This document shows positions 1 through 7,430 of a stretch of 30,007 nucleotides of DNA, piece after piece. The notes beneath the pieces were generated by a model. It was not told the DNA's origin. It did not search any database and saw nothing but the letters and a program-made list of their open reading frames with translations. The position numbers were made by a program, and so were the translations under genes. The stretch covers positions 1 through 30,007 of the forward strand of contig CAMFPD010000005.1 in NCBI GenBank assembly GCA_945971355.1, given 5' to 3'. The DNA is from an uncultured Lachnobacterium sp. (GTDB taxonomy: Bacteria; Bacillota; Clostridia; Lachnospirales; Lachnospiraceae). Position 1 is the stretch's first letter; every line of letters starts with the position of its first letter.

Positions 1-10
1 TGACTAAGAC

Positions 11-49
11 GGTAGCGCGGAAGCTACCAGCAGTCGCCCGGCTTTTTTT
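11..49 (+). terminator. Possible terminator tail of an upstream unit
   Basis: A short hairpin (GGTAGC 11-16 with GCTACC 23-28) is followed by a GC-rich stretch and seven Ts at 43-49. The hairpin is not directly against the T-run, so the true stem may involve bases before the window. No gene ends inside the window here. From 50 to 141 I see nothing but AT-rich DNA. Confidence 0.3.
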
Positions 50-141
50 GTTGCACTTTTTCGGCCTATTTTAGGTAAAATCATTGGTATCATAGAATGA
101 AGGCTGCCATATTTGAACAGACACGTGATAATGTTGTTTAA

Positions 142-170
142 TTGATAATTTGCTCTGTTTTTGCTACAAT
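142..170 (+). promoter_or_regulatory. Sigma-A promoter candidate for the 275-1826 operon
   Basis: TTGATA at 142-147 and TACAAT at 165-170 are separated by 17 bases, close to the sigma-A consensus. Transcription would begin near 177 and run through the 184-240 element into the first gene of the operon. The 184-240 element has its own TATAAT (220-225), so which of the two drives the operon is undecided. Confidence 0.55.
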
Positions 171-183
171 ACAACTTGGTTAG

Positions 184-240
184 GCATTTCTAAAAACCAT
201 CTACAAGAATACGCCCCTTTATAATAAATCAAAAGAAAAG
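184..240 (+). repeat. Upstream element, copy 1 (shared with 1853-1909)
   Basis: These 57 bases match 1853-1909 closely. The first 13 bases and the last 24 bases (217-240 and 1886-1909) are identical, and the middle differs. Both copies end 20-34 bases before a start codon and contain TATAAT at the same offset (220-225 here). It may be a promoter with a conserved upstream activator site, or a conserved 5' leader. The genes downstream of the two copies are unrelated, so this is not part of a gene duplication. Confidence 0.7.
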
Positions 241-274
241 GAAGTAGTTTGTAAATTCGCGAAGGGAGTTTTAT

Positions 275-694
275 ATGTTACAAGTATTTGATGCAGAGAA
301 AGTAAAAGCTGACGTTATAGATATAGATGCGGAGTTTTCAAAACTTAAAATCTCTGTGAGTGAGTCAATAATGAATATTATAAAAGCTGTTGATTCTGGT
401 GATATGATTGATGACATGACCTTTACCGATCGATTTGGTGTAAAGCTGTATCTTTCTGAGTTAAGTACCGGTTGCAAAGCAGCAATTTGTGTAGAATTGA
501 TGCCTGATAAGATTATAGATTTGCAAGAATGTGGACTAAATGCCAGAGATGCTGTATTTAATTACTGTGAGAATGGCAAAATTTTGCTACATGATTTTGG
601 TGTGACGATTGTTGATGCTCATACTCGTAAGTCTCCAATCATTTATGCTGAGAGAACATTTACAATAGATAGTTTTAATGAGGATGTATTATGA
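275..694 (+). CDS. Hypothetical protein, first gene of three-gene operon
   Basis: This 139-residue soluble protein is not recognised with confidence. It starts at ATG after a GAAGGGAG ribosome site (262-269). It is acidic, has no signal peptide or membrane segment, and carries a central segment (about residues 66-100) with two short beta-rich stretches around STGCKAAICVE and PDKIIDLQECG. Its stop overlaps the start of the next gene by four bases (ATGA), and that gene overlaps the third in the same way, so the three products are probably made together and may form a complex. The cassette could be a small conflict or defence module, but nothing in this protein alone shows that. Confidence 0.7.
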   Translation: MLQVFDAEKVKADVIDIDAEFSKLKISVSESIMNIIKAVDSGDMIDDMTFTDRFGVKLYLSELSTGCKAAICVELMPDKIIDLQECGLNARDAVFNYCENGKILLHDFGVTIVDAHTRKSPIIYAERTFTIDSFNEDVL

Positions 695-1068
695 TAGATT
701 TTATTGCTATGAATCGAAAAGTAAGTATTAATTTAGAGCCTGGACTTTATAACTTTCATTCGGACTCCGCAACAGGTAAAACACTGTTAGTAAAAATGGT
801 AAAATCAATTGGAGAGAAGGATATGGTCGCTATAACATATCACGATATTATTATGGGTATTGATCTTAACAAGATTATTTCAGGCAATCCGAAGCTTCTG
901 ATTCTGGATAGGTTTGACTTATATGATGAAGAGTCGGTGAAACTGGAAGCATTGAGGGATGCAGATTGCGTTACAATCGTTGATTACAAAACGGAGAGAA
1001 GATTCTGTGATTTTGACGACACCTGTTTTGTGACGCTTGACAGGAATCAATTGGAGGTGTCACTATGA
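691..1068 (+). CDS. Small P-loop-like protein of unknown function
   Basis: This is a 125-residue protein whose ATG overlaps the stop of the preceding gene. It resembles a minimal nucleotide-binding domain. Around residues 24-34 there is a Walker A-like loop, SDSATGKTLL, in which the usual first glycine is replaced, and around residue 69-77 a hydrophobic strand ends in LLILDRFD, like Walker B. There is no ABC signature, and at 125 residues it is much shorter than ordinary ABC or AAA ATPases. It may be an ATPase core working with the 253-residue protein encoded immediately downstream. The motif reading is direct; the ATPase role is inferred. Confidence 0.65.
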   Translation: MIDFIAMNRKVSINLEPGLYNFHSDSATGKTLLVKMVKSIGEKDMVAITYHDIIMGIDLNKIISGNPKLLILDRFDLYDEESVKLEALRDADCVTIVDYKTERRFCDFDDTCFVTLDRNQLEVSL

Positions 1069-1826
1069 AATATCTTTTTGAAGATAAGGCTGATGATTAT
1101 TTATCTCGGTTGTTTCGTTATTCATTACCTGAAAAACTTCATTGCCTGTTGGAATATTCGGATGGGAATGGCAATCTTGTAAAGAAATCTGAAGAATTGC
1201 TGAAAGCGGGAGAGACAGTGGTTGTTATTCTAGATACAATACCTGCAAATAAAGCAATTCGGGATATTTATATTTCGCTTAGAAGGTTGTCCAGGCAATA
1301 TGGGTATCGTCTCATTGTTTGGAATATTCTATGTGCTGAGTACTATTTCATTAGTTGTTTTGGAAAAGACAGAAGTTTAAGGGTATTTGAGAGTGATAGG
1401 GATTTTGATATGGTAGCGAATGTTAAGCCATATAAGGAATCCATACTTATACAAACAGAAGAGGATAGAGCATTTTCAAAGACGTTTGAAAAATTCTGTA
1501 AGCTGTACATCATGAAAAATGGCGGAGAGTGTGTATATCCTAAAAAGATTTTTTTCGAAGATGATTGCGAATGTGGGCCGGAATGTGCTAGGAAGTCGTT
1601 GATTGCTAAGTCGGATGAGTATCGAAATGCTTATGGATTTCCTTTAGAAACAGAAAATAATGAAGAGGTACTATGGAATGTTCATAGAAAGCTTTTACAA
1701 ATCACAAACAAGGCAATTGAAGTATATAATACAGCAGGATATCTCAATATTAAAACATATCCAGAAATTAAATCGATGGACAAACAGACTAGCACATCTA
1801 AGCCAATAGATTCCTTTGGAAACTAA
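1065..1826 (+). CDS. Hypothetical protein, third gene of operon, CxC cysteine cluster
   Basis: A 253-residue soluble protein overlapping the upstream gene by four bases. Residues about 48-95 look like an alpha/beta unit: strand VVVILDTIP, then a helix, then strand LIVWNILCAEYYF. This layout resembles Rossmann or Toprim-like folds, but I cannot confirm a catalytic set. Near residues 155-172 lies a cysteine cluster (ECVYP, then CECGPEC) that could bind a metal. No signal peptide or membrane helix is seen. The pairing of a minimal P-loop protein with a possible Toprim-like protein recalls OLD-type nuclease systems, but that is speculation. No terminator is visible after the stop. Confidence 0.65.
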   Translation: MKYLFEDKADDYLSRLFRYSLPEKLHCLLEYSDGNGNLVKKSEELLKAGETVVVILDTIPANKAIRDIYISLRRLSRQYGYRLIVWNILCAEYYFISCFGKDRSLRVFESDRDFDMVANVKPYKESILIQTEEDRAFSKTFEKFCKLYIMKNGGECVYPKKIFFEDDCECGPECARKSLIAKSDEYRNAYGFPLETENNEEVLWNVHRKLLQITNKAIEVYNTAGYLNIKTYPEIKSMDKQTSTSKPIDSFGN

Positions 1827-1852
1827 GAGTGTGGCCAATTTGTGGGAAAAAT

Positions 1853-1909
1853 GCATTTCTAAAAACATCTATATAATTTACAACACTTTATAATAAATCA
1901 AAAGAAAAG
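1853..1909 (+). repeat. Upstream element, copy 2 (shared with 184-240)
   Basis: This is the second copy of the 57-base element described at 184-240, lying 20 bases before the broken lipoprotein gene. Here the TATAAT is at 1889-1894, and there is a further TATAAT at 1872-1877 in the diverged middle part. The spacing between the conserved GCATTTCTAAAAA block and TATAAT is the same in both copies, which fits a promoter with a fixed upstream binding site. Confidence 0.7.
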
Positions 1910-1929
1910 CCCAAAGGAGAATAAGTAGT

Positions 1930-2648
1930 ATGAAAAAGAGTTTAGTAGCAGTAATGCTTGGATTAATGATGACAGTAAGTTTAGTAGGTTGCGGTGGATG
2001 CGGCACAGAAGTAGTCGAGGAAGAAACAGAAGCAGAAATCGTGAGGGTAGAAGTATAAGACGCACCAACTGAAGAAGTTGAAACAGAAGTAGCTACAGAA
2101 GTAGTCGAGGAGCCAATCACTGAGGAAGAAACCCCAGTAGTAGAGGTAACCACAGCAGTGGAAGAAGTTCCCCATACTCTTACACAGAGTTAAATCAGGT
2201 TATGTACGCACAGTCTACAGTGAGTGTAAGAGATTTACCAGAGCAGACAGGTGGAAAGCTTGGAAGTCTTTCAACAAATCAGGAAGTAACCGTAACAGGT
2301 CAGTGTAATGAAACAGGTTGGTACAGAATCAGTTACAACGGTGGCGAAGGTTTCGTAAGCAATAGTTACTTGGGTACTGAAAAGGTAGCAGTAAGTAGTG
2401 GCTCTGGAACAGCAAGTCAGAGTAGTCAGGCAGAGGCACCAACAGAAAGTACAGCGAGCGAGCCTGCAGAAAGCACAGCAGAAAGTGTAGAGGAGAGTGA
2501 CCCATACGCTGGGATGACTTTAGAAGAGGCATCAGATTCCATTTCGCTTACACCGGATAGTTTTCATTGTTCAATTTGTGGATTTGATACCACAGACCCA
2601 GAGGAGGCTCATGCACATTTAAGAGATGTTCATGGTATGCAGGTGTAA
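1930..2648 (+). pseudogene. Broken SH3-domain lipoprotein with C-terminal Cys/His finger
   Basis: The reading frame opens at ATG 1930 after AAGGAGA (1914-1920) with a lipoprotein signal (MKKSLVAVMLG... ending at LVGC, cysteine about residue 21). It then stops at TAA 2056-2058. The same frame continues after that stop as a Glu/Thr/Val-rich linker to TAA 2191. The matching C-terminal part lies in another frame: SYTELNQV at about 2178-2201, then a bacterial SH3 domain (VSVRDLP ... GWYRISYNGGEGFVS, 2208-2375), a Ser/Thr/Glu linker, and a CSIC...H...H end. A two-base gain near 2176-2181 plus one nonsense change explains both breaks. Intact, it would be a surface lipoprotein of about 238 residues. 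The 2202 ATG could still yield a signal-less 148-residue fragment, but there is no good ribosome site before it. Confidence 0.7.
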
Positions 2649-2668
2649 TAGATAAGAAACAGTTTCAC

Positions 2669-2708
2669 AGGGATAGTTTACTATTAATTTAGTAGGCTAT
2701 CCCTTTTT
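2669..2708 (+). terminator. Rho-independent terminator after the broken lipoprotein
   Basis: AGGGATAG (2669-2676) pairs perfectly with CTATCCCT (2697-2704), an inner TACT/AGTA extends the stem, and Ts follow at 2704-2708. It lies only 33 bases before the next start codon, so the next gene either depends on read-through or has a promoter upstream of this hairpin. Confidence 0.75.
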
Positions 2709-2740
2709 GTCGTTCTAATGTAAAGGAGGAAAAGAGAAAA

Positions 2741-3907
2741 GTGAAAGAAAAAATAAGTAGTAGACTAAGGTTATTACTGTGTTTCGGGGTGATAGTGTTT
2801 ATTTCGCTAGCGGTAACCCAGAACGTGGAAGCACATAGTTCAGATGTTGGGGCTCATGAGGAAGGTGTGGTATACGAGGGCACTAATCCATGGGATGGAA
2901 CTCATGTTGGGTGGTTCACACATGATAAGAAGGTTGGAGACAAAGCCAAAGGTTACTGGTATACAAAGGGTTACTATGTAACAACATACCCACTGTTGGA
3001 TTACACAATCCCATCTGGGGCATTACAGGTTACATATATTACAACAGCAGGATTACCTTCATCTGCATGTACTAGTGGATATGTAGACACCGCGCATTTG
3101 TTCGAGAGCTGGAAGATTACTTATTGGGGAATGGGTTCAGGTGCTAACTTCGGTAACAACGGAGTTATGACCGTTTACGCCCAGCCAGTAATTGGTACGA
3201 AGACAAAGAACAGTAAAGGCAAATGGAAGGATGACGGTAAAACTATAATGTCGCTTACCGATTGGGTCAATGCAAAGGTATGGACTAATACAAGCACATT
3301 TTCAAGTCGTTACAATAAGCCTTTGCATATTGTTTGCCCACCGACGTCTCCATCCGAGCAAATAAACGTCCAGTATCAGGCACTTAACGATGGTGAAGGT
3401 TACACCGCAGGGAGACAGTTAAGGGATAGTACTTCGTACTCTTACAATATCGGAAGTGTCCACTCTTACAGCGAAACAGGTTTAATGAGTTACTTCGATA
3501 CTGTAATCAACGGCGAGACAAGACGTTTCGTACTGGCAGGCGTGAGGGTCGACAAGCCAGAAGGCTGTGTTGGCGGAACATCAGGAAGGCTTGCAGTCAG
3601 TACAGAAGAGGATAATCTAGTTGTGCCAGCAGGCAGTTACGCAACTATTGATGCTTCGTTGTCAGATGTAGGAGCAATCCCAGGCTCTGGCTGGACATTC
3701 CGCAGGGATTACTCCAGCGTACATAGTTACGTGAATGGGTGCAATTTCCGAGTATCAACAGGAACCACAATCACCTACTTATACGCAGAAGTGAAGACTG
3801 TATGCAAGCTTTACACAGCAATGCGTTTCGATGGTTACAACACATTCAACGTAATGAATGCAGAAAGTCCATACAGGGTAAATGCTTTTCAATTAACGGA
3901 ACTGTAG
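2741..3907 (+). CDS. Secreted protein of unknown function
   Basis: This 388-residue protein begins at GTG 2741, 10 bases after AAAGGAGG (2722-2729). The N-terminus (charged start, hydrophobic residues about 10-26, then NVEA) is a typical signal peptide, so the mature protein is probably exported. The rest is rich in Tyr, Thr, Ser and Gly with many short beta-like stretches, and has four or five scattered cysteines, as in extracellular beta-rich proteins. No cell-wall sorting signal, SLH or choline-binding repeats are seen, and I do not recognise a known enzyme. The gene follows the broken lipoprotein across a terminator. It may be a surface-associated or effector-like protein of the same accessory block. 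Family is unknown. Confidence 0.7.
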   Translation: MKEKISSRLRLLLCFGVIVFISLAVTQNVEAHSSDVGAHEEGVVYEGTNPWDGTHVGWFTHDKKVGDKAKGYWYTKGYYVTTYPLLDYTIPSGALQVTYITTAGLPSSACTSGYVDTAHLFESWKITYWGMGSGANFGNNGVMTVYAQPVIGTKTKNSKGKWKDDGKTIMSLTDWVNAKVWTNTSTFSSRYNKPLHIVCPPTSPSEQINVQYQALNDGEGYTAGRQLRDSTSYSYNIGSVHSYSETGLMSYFDTVINGETRRFVLAGVRVDKPEGCVGGTSGRLAVSTEEDNLVVPAGSYATIDASLSDVGAIPGSGWTFRRDYSSVHSYVNGCNFRVSTGTTITYLYAEVKTVCKLYTAMRFDGYNTFNVMNAESPYRVNAFQLTEL

Positions 3908-4015
3908 AGGCGAGCATCAGGTCGATTTTGGATTAAAATGCATTATATTTTGTTGAATGTGCACAAAAAAACACGTACAAAAATGTGTATATGTACAGAA
4001 TATATAATTGGGGTA

Positions 4016-4045
4016 TTGCGAAATTATCAGATATAGGGTTATACT
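4016..4045 (+). promoter_or_regulatory. Promoter candidate for sugar uptake operon
   Basis: TTGCGA (4016-4021) and TATACT (4040-4045) are separated by 18 bases. Transcription would start near 4052, so the operator-like site and 12-bp units that follow lie right at and after the start point, where a LacI-type repressor would block it. Between 3908 and 4015 there is only AT-rich DNA with no clear feature. Confidence 0.5.
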
Positions 4046-4053
4046 TACCATGC

Positions 4054-4066
4054 TGAAAACGTTACC
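4054..4066 (+). promoter_or_regulatory. LacI/CcpA-family operator candidate
   Basis: TGAAAACGTTACC fits the catabolite-response pattern TGNAANCGNWNNC with its central CG. It overlaps the expected start of transcription of the sugar operon. The binder could be CcpA or the LacI-family protein encoded at the end of the operon (7431-8435). Confidence 0.5.
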
Positions 4067-4104
4067 GCAAACATTACCGAAAACATTTTCATAAACATTT
4101 CGAT
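4057..4104 (+). repeat. Four tandem 12-bp units in the 5' leader
   Basis: Four consecutive 12-base units begin with AAAC: 4057-4068 (AAACGTTACCGC), 4069-4080 (AAACATTACCGA), 4081-4092 (AAACATTTTCAT) and 4093-4104 (AAACATTTCGAT). Units two to four share AAACATT. The first overlaps the operator-like site. A period of 12 is near, but not equal to, one DNA turn. They may be extra half-sites for a regulator or simple expansion. Confidence 0.6.
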
Positions 4105-4145
4105 AATGTGAGCAAAGAATTGTTTTAAAACTAGGAGGGTAAAAA

Positions 4146-5543
4146 ATGAAAAAGAAATTAGTATCTGCTTTACTTTGTTCAGCAATGGTTGCAACAATGT
4201 TTGCAGGATGTGGCTCAGACAAGGAAACAGGAGCATCTGCTGGTGGAACAGAGGCAGGAGCTACAGTAGAGGCTGGGGAAGGTTCAGTTTATTTATTAAA
4301 CTTCAAGCCAGAGACAGATCAGGCATGGCAGGATTTAGCTGCTACTTACACAGAGCAGACAGGTGTAGATGTAACAGTTGTTACAGCTGCTGATGGACAG
4401 TACAAGACAACACTTCAGTCAGAGTTAGCTAAGTCAGATGCTCCAACAATCTTCACAATCGGAAGCAAGTCTGACGCGCAGGAGTGGGTTGATTATACAT
4501 ATGATTTATCAGACAGTGCATTGTATTCACACTTAACAGATAAGTCACTTGCAATCGAGAACGATGGAATCATCGCAGGTGTTGCTAACTGTTATGAGTG
4601 CTATGGACTTATTTATAACAAGACAATTCTTCAGAATTACATCGATAATTATGAAGGCGCAGTTATTTCTTCAATCGATGAGATTGACAACTTTGATACA
4701 TTAAAGGCTGTATGTGAGGATATCAACTCAAATGTTGATGCAATCAACGAGGCATGTGGAACAGAGCTTACAGAGGCATTTGCGTCATCTGGTCTTGATT
4801 CAGGATCTAACTGGAGATTCTCAGGACACCTTGCAGGAATCGAGCTTTACTATGAGTTCAAGGATGCAGGATGTGATCTTGTTGCTGGACAGTCAGAGAT
4901 TACAGGAAAATATCTTGATAACTTCAAGAACGTTTGGGATTTATATGTAAATACTTCAGCTGCTGATAAAGCTACACTTGATTCAGGTGCATTAAACGCA
5001 GAGGAAGAGCTTGGAATGGGTGAGGCAGTATTCTACCAGAATGGTGACTGGGAGTATGCAGCATTCAGTAATCCAGAGAACGGATACTTAGTAACAACAG
5101 ATGACCTTTCAATGATGCCAATCTACTTTGGTGTAGATGATGCTAACGAAGGTCTTGCAGTTGGAACAGAGAACTATTGGGCAGTAAACAGCAAAGCTTC
5201 ACAGGAAGATATCGATTCAACACTTGCATTCTTAGAGTGGGTAATCACATCTGATGAAGGACGTACAGCAATTAACACAGAGATGGGACTCACAGCTCCA
5301 TTTGATACATTCACAGGCGATTTCGCTTCACAGAATGGATTCGCAGCAATGGCTAATGAGTACGCAGCAGCTGGAAAGACATCTGTAGCATGGAGCTTCA
5401 ATGCAACACCTGCAGTTGATGACTGGAGAGCTGACGTAATTGCTCCGCTTACAGAGTACACAGAGCGTGGTGGTTCATGGGATGATGTTGCAACAGCATT
5501 CGTTGATCAGTGGGCATACTACTGGGCAGAGGAGAATAAATAA
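4146..5543 (+). CDS. Sugar ABC transporter substrate-binding lipoprotein
   Basis: A 465-residue extracellular solute-binding protein of the carbohydrate (MalE/UgpB/MsmE-like) class. The N-terminal lipoprotein signal ends at MFAGC (cysteine about residue 22), followed by a flexible Gly/Ala/Thr linker. The start follows AGGAGGG (4134-4140). Two MalE-type lobes are evident from segments such as VDVTVVTAADGQYKTTL near the N-terminus and AFLEWVITSDEGR (about residues 360-372), a common region in this family. It is the first gene of an operon with two sugar-type permeases and a LacI regulator. The exact sugar cannot be read from the sequence, and no glycoside hydrolase lies nearby to hint at it. 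Codon use is strongly biased (ACA, GCA, CAG), as in highly expressed genes. Confidence 0.9.
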   Translation: MKKKLVSALLCSAMVATMFAGCGSDKETGASAGGTEAGATVEAGEGSVYLLNFKPETDQAWQDLAATYTEQTGVDVTVVTAADGQYKTTLQSELAKSDAPTIFTIGSKSDAQEWVDYTYDLSDSALYSHLTDKSLAIENDGIIAGVANCYECYGLIYNKTILQNYIDNYEGAVISSIDEIDNFDTLKAVCEDINSNVDAINEACGTELTEAFASSGLDSGSNWRFSGHLAGIELYYEFKDAGCDLVAGQSEITGKYLDNFKNVWDLYVNTSAADKATLDSGALNAEEELGMGEAVFYQNGDWEYAAFSNPENGYLVTTDDLSMMPIYFGVDDANEGLAVGTENYWAVNSKASQEDIDSTLAFLEWVITSDEGRTAINTEMGLTAPFDTFTGDFASQNGFAAMANEYAAAGKTSVAWSFNATPAVDDWRADVIAPLTEYTERGGSWDDVATAFVDQWAYYWAEENK

Positions 5544-5580
5544 TTCTTCTAACCAGGCATGAGTTTAGTTATAGGAAATA

Positions 5581-5612
5581 AAAGGGGTGGGTGATAAGTC
5601 ACCTGCCCCTTT
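5581..5612 (+). terminator. Intercistronic stem-loop between binding protein and permease
   Basis: Bases 5581-5594 pair with 5599-5612 over 14 positions (two G-T pairs) around a TAAG loop. The following bases are AT-rich but not a T-run. Such a hairpin between a binding-protein gene and its permeases usually protects the upstream mRNA or acts as a partial terminator, giving more binding protein than permease. Confidence 0.75.
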
Positions 5613-5646
5613 AATATTGTCAGGTCGTGTAGAGAAAGGAACAGTT

Positions 5647-6504
5647 ATGGAAAAAGCAATAAGAAAATATTTTCCAATATTTGCACTCCCAACGTTACTC
5701 GCATTTACAATCGGATTTATAGTTCCGTTTTTATATGGTATCTTCTTATCGTTTTGTGAATTCACAACAGTAACAGATTGGTCTTGGGTAGGATTAAAAA
5801 ATTACACAAAGATTTTCGTTGTAAATGGCACTCTTGATACATCATTTTTACATTCAATGTGGTATACAGCATTGTTCACAGTTGTGTCTGTTTGTATAAT
5901 TAACATTATGTCATTTATCATTGCAATGGCACTTACAAAGGGAATCAAAGGAACAAACCTTTTCAGAACAGTCTTCTTTCTTCCAAACCTTATTGGAGGA
6001 ATCGTACTTTCATATGTATGGTTAATGATATTTAATGCAATTTTGCAGAATTTCTCAAAGACAATTGTTACATCACAGTGGTCTGCATTCTGGGGAATGG
6101 TTATAGTGGTTTGTTGGCAGCAGATAGGATATATGATGATTATCTACATTGCAGGTATTCAGAACATTCCGGGAGAGCTTATCGAGGCAGCAAAAATAGA
6201 TGGAGCAAATGCATGGCAGCTTCTTCGTCATGTAACACTTCCAATGCTTATGCCAACAATTACAATTTGTACATTCCTTACATTGACAAATGGATTTAAG
6301 CTTTTCGACCAGAACCTTGCCCTTACAGGAGGTAACCCAGGAAAGCTTTCACAGCTCTTAGCACTTAACATCTATGACACAATGTATGGAACAAGCGGAT
6401 GGCAGGGAATTGGTCAGGCGAAGGCTGTAATCTTCTTCATCCTCGTAGCTATAATTGCAGTAGTGCAGAATAAGCTCACAACAAGCAAGGAGGTAGAAAG
6501 CTAA
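5647..6504 (+). CDS. Sugar ABC transporter permease (MalF-like)
   Basis: A 285-residue inner-membrane permease with about six hydrophobic segments. The family's cytoplasmic EAA loop is seen as IEAAKIDGANAWQLLRHVTLP near residues 178-198, where it would dock on the ATPase. I chose ATG 5647 because AGAAAGGA (5632-5639) precedes it; an upstream GTG in frame at 5587 would place the start inside the stem-loop. It overlaps the next permease gene by one base (TAATG). Together they form the pore for the sugar captured by the lipoprotein. No ATPase gene is in the operon, so a shared MsmK-type ATPase encoded elsewhere is likely. Confidence 0.9.
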   Translation: MEKAIRKYFPIFALPTLLAFTIGFIVPFLYGIFLSFCEFTTVTDWSWVGLKNYTKIFVVNGTLDTSFLHSMWYTALFTVVSVCIINIMSFIIAMALTKGIKGTNLFRTVFFLPNLIGGIVLSYVWLMIFNAILQNFSKTIVTSQWSAFWGMVIVVCWQQIGYMMIIYIAGIQNIPGELIEAAKIDGANAWQLLRHVTLPMLMPTITICTFLTLTNGFKLFDQNLALTGGNPGKLSQLLALNIYDTMYGTSGWQGIGQAKAVIFFILVAIIAVVQNKLTTSKEVES

Positions 6505-7409
6505 TGGCAGCAAATAAAGAACAGGTCAGCACAGTAAGACGTGCGAAACATGGCTGGATACTTACAGCATTGTTTACAATTATAAGTATTCTTTGGATAT
6601 CACCTATTCTTGTAGTAGTTCTCAACTCCTTCAAGAGAAAAGCATTTATTTTCCGTTATCCATTTGGAATCAGTGCAAACAAGATTACAGAGGGATGGAG
6701 TGAATTTATAGCAGGAACAAAGAATCTGTTTTGCGGAACACTTAACTATCAGAACGGTCTTAAGGCAACAAATTTCCTTTCTTGCTTTGGAAATTCACTT
6801 TTCATTACAGTTGGAGCTGTGCTTCTTATTGTTTTGTGTTGCTCTATGTGTGCATGGTACATAGTAAGAGTAAAGACAAAAGGAACAAAGTTAATGTATA
6901 CACTTTGCCTTTTCTCAATGATTGTACCATTCCAGATGGTAATGTTTACATTATCAAAATTTGCAAATATGCTTCATCTTTCAAATCCACTTGGAATTAT
7001 TGTGGTTTACCTGGGATTTGGAGCAGGACTTGCAGTATTTATGTTCACAGGATTTGTGAAAAGTATTTCACTTGAGATTGAAGAAGCTGCTATGATTGAT
7101 GGATGTACACCACTCCAGACATTCTTTTTAGTAGTATTTCCAATCCTTAAGCCAACAACTGTTACAGTTGCAATCCTTGAGGCTATGTGGGTATGGAACG
7201 ATTACCTTCTTCCAAGCCTTGTTTTGAACATTAATAAATATAAAACTATTCCAATTGCAGTTCAGTATCTTAAGCAAAGCCATGGACAGATTGACTGGGG
7301 AGCAATGATGGCTGTACTTGTTCTTGCAATTTTACCAATTGTAATCTTTTATATTATTTGTCAAAAGTATATAATAGAGGGTGTTTTGGCAGGAGCTGTA
7401 AAAGGATAA
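6504..7409 (+). CDS. Sugar ABC transporter permease (MalG-like)
   Basis: A 301-residue membrane permease and partner of the preceding gene. It has about six hydrophobic segments and the EAA loop IEEAAMIDGCTPLQTFFLVV (about residues 192-211), followed by the usual PILKPTTVTVAI segment. The start overlaps the previous stop and is preceded by AAGGAGG (6488-6494). The region between the first and second membrane segments is longer than in many MalG proteins and includes a hydrophilic part (about residues 50-90) that would face outward. It is followed after 21 bases by the LacI-type regulator in the same direction. Confidence 0.9.
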   Translation: MAANKEQVSTVRRAKHGWILTALFTIISILWISPILVVVLNSFKRKAFIFRYPFGISANKITEGWSEFIAGTKNLFCGTLNYQNGLKATNFLSCFGNSLFITVGAVLLIVLCCSMCAWYIVRVKTKGTKLMYTLCLFSMIVPFQMVMFTLSKFANMLHLSNPLGIIVVYLGFGAGLAVFMFTGFVKSISLEIEEAAMIDGCTPLQTFFLVVFPILKPTTVTVAILEAMWVWNDYLLPSLVLNINKYKTIPIAVQYLKQSHGQIDWGAMMAVLVLAILPIVIFYIICQKYIIEGVLAGAVKG

Positions 7410-7430
7410 AACTCTGTTAAGGGGTAAAAT

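Noticed and set aside
2202..2648. A stand-alone SH3-domain protein starting at ATG 2202
   Set aside because: No signal peptide and no ribosome site before it, and the frame continues upstream as sensible sequence that joins the lipoprotein linker; it is the back half of a broken gene.
4057..4104. A CRISPR array
   Set aside because: Units are 12 bases, imperfect and contiguous with no spacers.
5587..5646. Longer start (GTG) for the first sugar permease
   Set aside because: It lies inside the 5581-5612 stem-loop and adds residues unlike the family; ATG 5647 has a ribosome site.
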